A DNA stretch of 23,626 nucleotides from an uncultured Lachnospiraceae bacterium (GTDB taxonomy: Bacteria; Bacillota; Clostridia; Lachnospirales; Lachnospiraceae). This document shows positions 22,702 through 23,626 of this stretch, one piece after another (positions within the stretch are counted from its first letter, which is position 1; every line of letters starts with the position of its first letter). The stretch is from positions 1 to 23,626 of the forward strand of contig CAJURH010000035.1 in assembly GCA_910588775.1 (NCBI GenBank). The letters run 5' to 3'. Below the pieces are notes generated by a model, which was given only the letters and a program-made list of their open reading frames with translations, did not search any database and was not told where the DNA came from. The position numbers were made by a program, and so were the translations under genes.

Positions 22702-22785
22702 TATACTTATGTATGGTTTGATTTCGTATAGCTTCCGGCTATGCCCGCCCCTGGCCAGAATTGCCGTTCTGGTGGGGGCGTTTTT
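22702..22785 (+). ncRNA. Candidate plus-strand small RNA with its own promoter and terminator
   Basis: An extended -10 (TGC then TATACT, 22702-22707) with a weak -35 (TTTACC, 22677-22682, 19 bases off) would start RNA near 22714. About 70 bases later comes a strong terminator: CGCCCC (22746-22751) pairs with GGGGCG (22775-22780), CCAGAA (22755-22760) with TTCTGG (22767-22772), then TTTTT (22781-22785). In between is ATAGC-TTCCG-GCTAT (22728-22742). No plus-strand gene uses this terminator, so a small RNA antisense to the minus-strand transcript is the simplest reading. Confidence 0.45.
22746..22785 (+). terminator. Rho-independent terminator, plus strand
   Basis: A two-part stem (CGCCCC/GGGGCG and CCAGAA/TTCTGG, with a small inner bulge) closes a 6-base loop and is followed by five Ts on the plus strand. 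On the minus strand no T-run follows, so it would not end the HIRAN operon transcript well. Confidence 0.75.
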
Positions 22786-22811
22786 CGTTTTCCGTTTCCA
22801 TGGCGCGTCCC

Positions 22812-23252
22812 TCATACCGCTATGTTAATCAACGCACCCAGGTTCTCTTTCCATCCATAGCCCCCAATAATTTCCATTAGAGAAGCCTTTACCTGGATGC
22901 CCCTATCAATCACTTTGGAAAGCTCATTCGCCAAGGCTTTAGGCACATAGCCTATAACTGTTCTCCGGTGAATAGGCTTGATATGCGCGACTATCTGAAT
23001 CGCGTTGCCGTCGTATCTGTTCTTTGGCTCCCTCTCCAGCGTCACGCTCAAGTCCTCTGGCCTGAACTGCCTTAAGAACGCTAGCCGTTCCTGTCTGTTC
23101 TCAAAAGTGGTTCCCGCCGCCCGGATTGTCATTGACAGCTTTACCCGCCTCCACGCTTTACGGAAAGCGTCTGATAAGGTATATCCTAATTTTCTTAGCT
23201 GGTTCGCCATAACGCATACGGCTTTTCTTATGTTGGTTATCTGTTTTTTCAT
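22812..23252 (-). CDS. HIRAN-domain protein
   Basis: From the ATG at 23252 (MKKQITNIRKAV), with AAGGAGG 8 bases upstream, the protein has 146 residues. About residues 45-130 fit a HIRAN domain: AAGTTFENRQERLAFL, LEREPKNRYDGNAIQIV and VIGYVPKALANELSKVI. HIRAN domains bind DNA ends or damaged DNA in helicases and nucleases; here it stands alone behind a basic N-terminus, with no helicase or nuclease part. It is the first gene of the minus-strand operon facing the XRE gene and is likely controlled from the operators at 23283-23373. Confidence 0.87.
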   Translation of the reverse strand: MKKQITNIRKAVCVMANQLRKLGYTLSDAFRKAWRRVKLSMTIRAAGTTFENRQERLAFLRQFRPEDLSVTLEREPKNRYDGNAIQIVAHIKPIHRRTVIGYVPKALANELSKVIDRGIQVKASLMEIIGGYGWKENLGALINIAV

Positions 23253-23280
23253 GTGTTGCCCTCCTTTATTTGATAGCCCT

Positions 23281-23286
23281 ATTATA
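23281..23286 (-). promoter_or_regulatory. -10 element of the HIRAN operon promoter
   Basis: A perfect TATAAT on the minus strand, 29 bases before the HIRAN ATG. The hexamer at the right distance upstream, TAGAAT, is a poor -35, so the promoter may need help or be weak. It overlaps operator copy 1. Confidence 0.55.
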
Positions 23287-23373
23287 CACAAAATTAAGTG
23301 CACATTCTATTCGCAATATACACAAAGTTAAGTGTGTATATTTGTCTATTTTATACACTTTACTTTGTGTATA
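23283..23373. repeat. Three copies of an 18-bp operator-like repeat
   Basis: TATACACAAAATTAAGTG (23283-23300) and TATACACAAAGTTAAGTG (23317-23334) differ at one base. The third, inverted, copy at 23356-23373 reads TATACACAAAGTAAAGTG on the minus strand. Each sits in a palindrome of the form TATACAC-N8-GTGTATA; copy 3 (23352-23373) is perfect, copy 2 has one mismatch, and copy 1 keeps only one good arm. They cover both divergent promoters. Confidence 0.85.
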
Positions 23374-23387
23374 TTCTGTGGTATACT
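23359..23387 (+). promoter_or_regulatory. Promoter of the XRE regulator gene
   Basis: TTTACT (23359-23364), a 17-base spacer and TATACT (23382-23387), preceded by TGG, an extended -10. The start would be near 23394. Operator copy 3 covers the -35 and part of the spacer, which suggests autoregulation. Confidence 0.65.
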
Positions 23388-23450
23388 GGGTATAGTAGAA
23401 AAAGTGTCTGCTTTTTTAACCGCCTATCCACTAGAAAGGAGGATTACGAT

Positions 23451-23626
23451 ATGGCTATTAGTTATCAAAAACTATTCCAGCTACTAGAAGAAAAAGGATG
23501 GACAACCTATAAAATCCGTAAAGAAAAACTAATAGGTCAAGGCACATTAACAGCCCTAAAAAATGGAACTGGTGGGCTTGACAGTAAAACCGTATCCCGG
23601 CTTTGTGAAGTTCTTGACTGTCAGCC
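23451..23626 (+). CDS. XRE-family helix-turn-helix regulator (5' part)
   Basis: The gene runs off the window after 58 codons. It begins MAISYQKLFQLLEEKGWTTY behind AAAGGAGG, and the predicted HTH follows: TTYKIRKEKLIGQGTLTALKN, then SKTVSRLCEVLDC. This is the short Cro/CI-type form common as repressors of mobile elements. It faces the HIRAN operon across the operator array, so it most likely represses that operon and itself. No frameshift or stop is seen in the part present. Confidence 0.88.
   Translation, partial: MAISYQKLFQLLEEKGWTTYKIRKEKLIGQGTLTALKNGTGGLDSKTVSRLCEVLDCQ

Noticed and set aside
22484..22828. 114-codon plus-strand open frame across the small RNA region
   Set aside because: It is antisense to real genes, has no ribosome site, runs through the plus-strand terminator and gives a cysteine- and phenylalanine-rich sequence without a family look.
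23281..23373. The repeat array read as a CRISPR array or an origin with iterons
   Set aside because: Copies are few, one is inverted, spacing is uneven and short, and they sit exactly on two promoters. Operators explain them better.

Overview
The window looks like a chromosome segment from an anaerobic, low-to-mid GC Firmicute of the Clostridia, most likely a Lachnospiraceae-type gut bacterium. This is inferred from strong Shine-Dalgarno sites, sigma-A-type promoters, a ferredoxin-linked 2-oxoacid oxidoreductase, Ptb/butyrate-kinase-type enzymes and the clostridial style of mobile-element genes. No species can be named from the sequence alone.

Region 1 (1-4863) is a tRNA and protein-synthesis block read from the minus strand. 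It holds a partial tRNA-Ser(UGA) at the window edge, ispD, tsaD, rnz, a small four-cysteine protein, rimI, tsaB and tsaE. The three core TsaB/D/E proteins of tRNA t6A synthesis and the tRNA 3'-end nuclease lie together. A near-perfect promoter at 4835-4863 drives tsaE-tsaB-rimI.

Region 2 (4864-11468) is a mosaic. Surface-glycan genes (a GT2 with a methyltransferase-like tail, an AT-rich FkbM methyltransferase fusion, and a GT2/GT32-like pair) alternate with ordinary single genes (cyclophilin, an IMPACT/YigZ protein, a YbaK-type aminoacyl-tRNA deacylase).

Region 3 (11545-20303) is one long minus-strand operon behind an exact-consensus promoter (TTGACA-17-TATAAT). Its order is a Ptb-like acyltransferase, iorA, iorB, an Na+-symporter of the NSS family, a VOC protein, an aminotransferase, a butyrate-kinase-family kinase, an HD-domain protein and an isochorismatase-family hydrolase. 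Together they could import an amino acid (probably aromatic), transaminate it, oxidise the 2-oxoacid to an acyl-CoA with reduction of ferredoxin, and make ATP through acyl phosphate and the kinase: an apparently complete fermentation module.

Region 4 (about 20304-23626) looks like the end of a mobile element, probably an integrative/conjugative element. It has a sigma-70-like factor, small accessory proteins including ParB-like and HIRAN-domain proteins, and a divergent XRE regulator. Its regulatory DNA is rich: a short leader ORF followed at once by a terminator upstream of the sigma gene, an alternative pairing that reaches the sigma ribosome-binding site, three copies of an operator-like repeat between the XRE gene and the HIRAN operon, and a possible plus-strand small RNA. 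No integrase, relaxase or att site is visible here.
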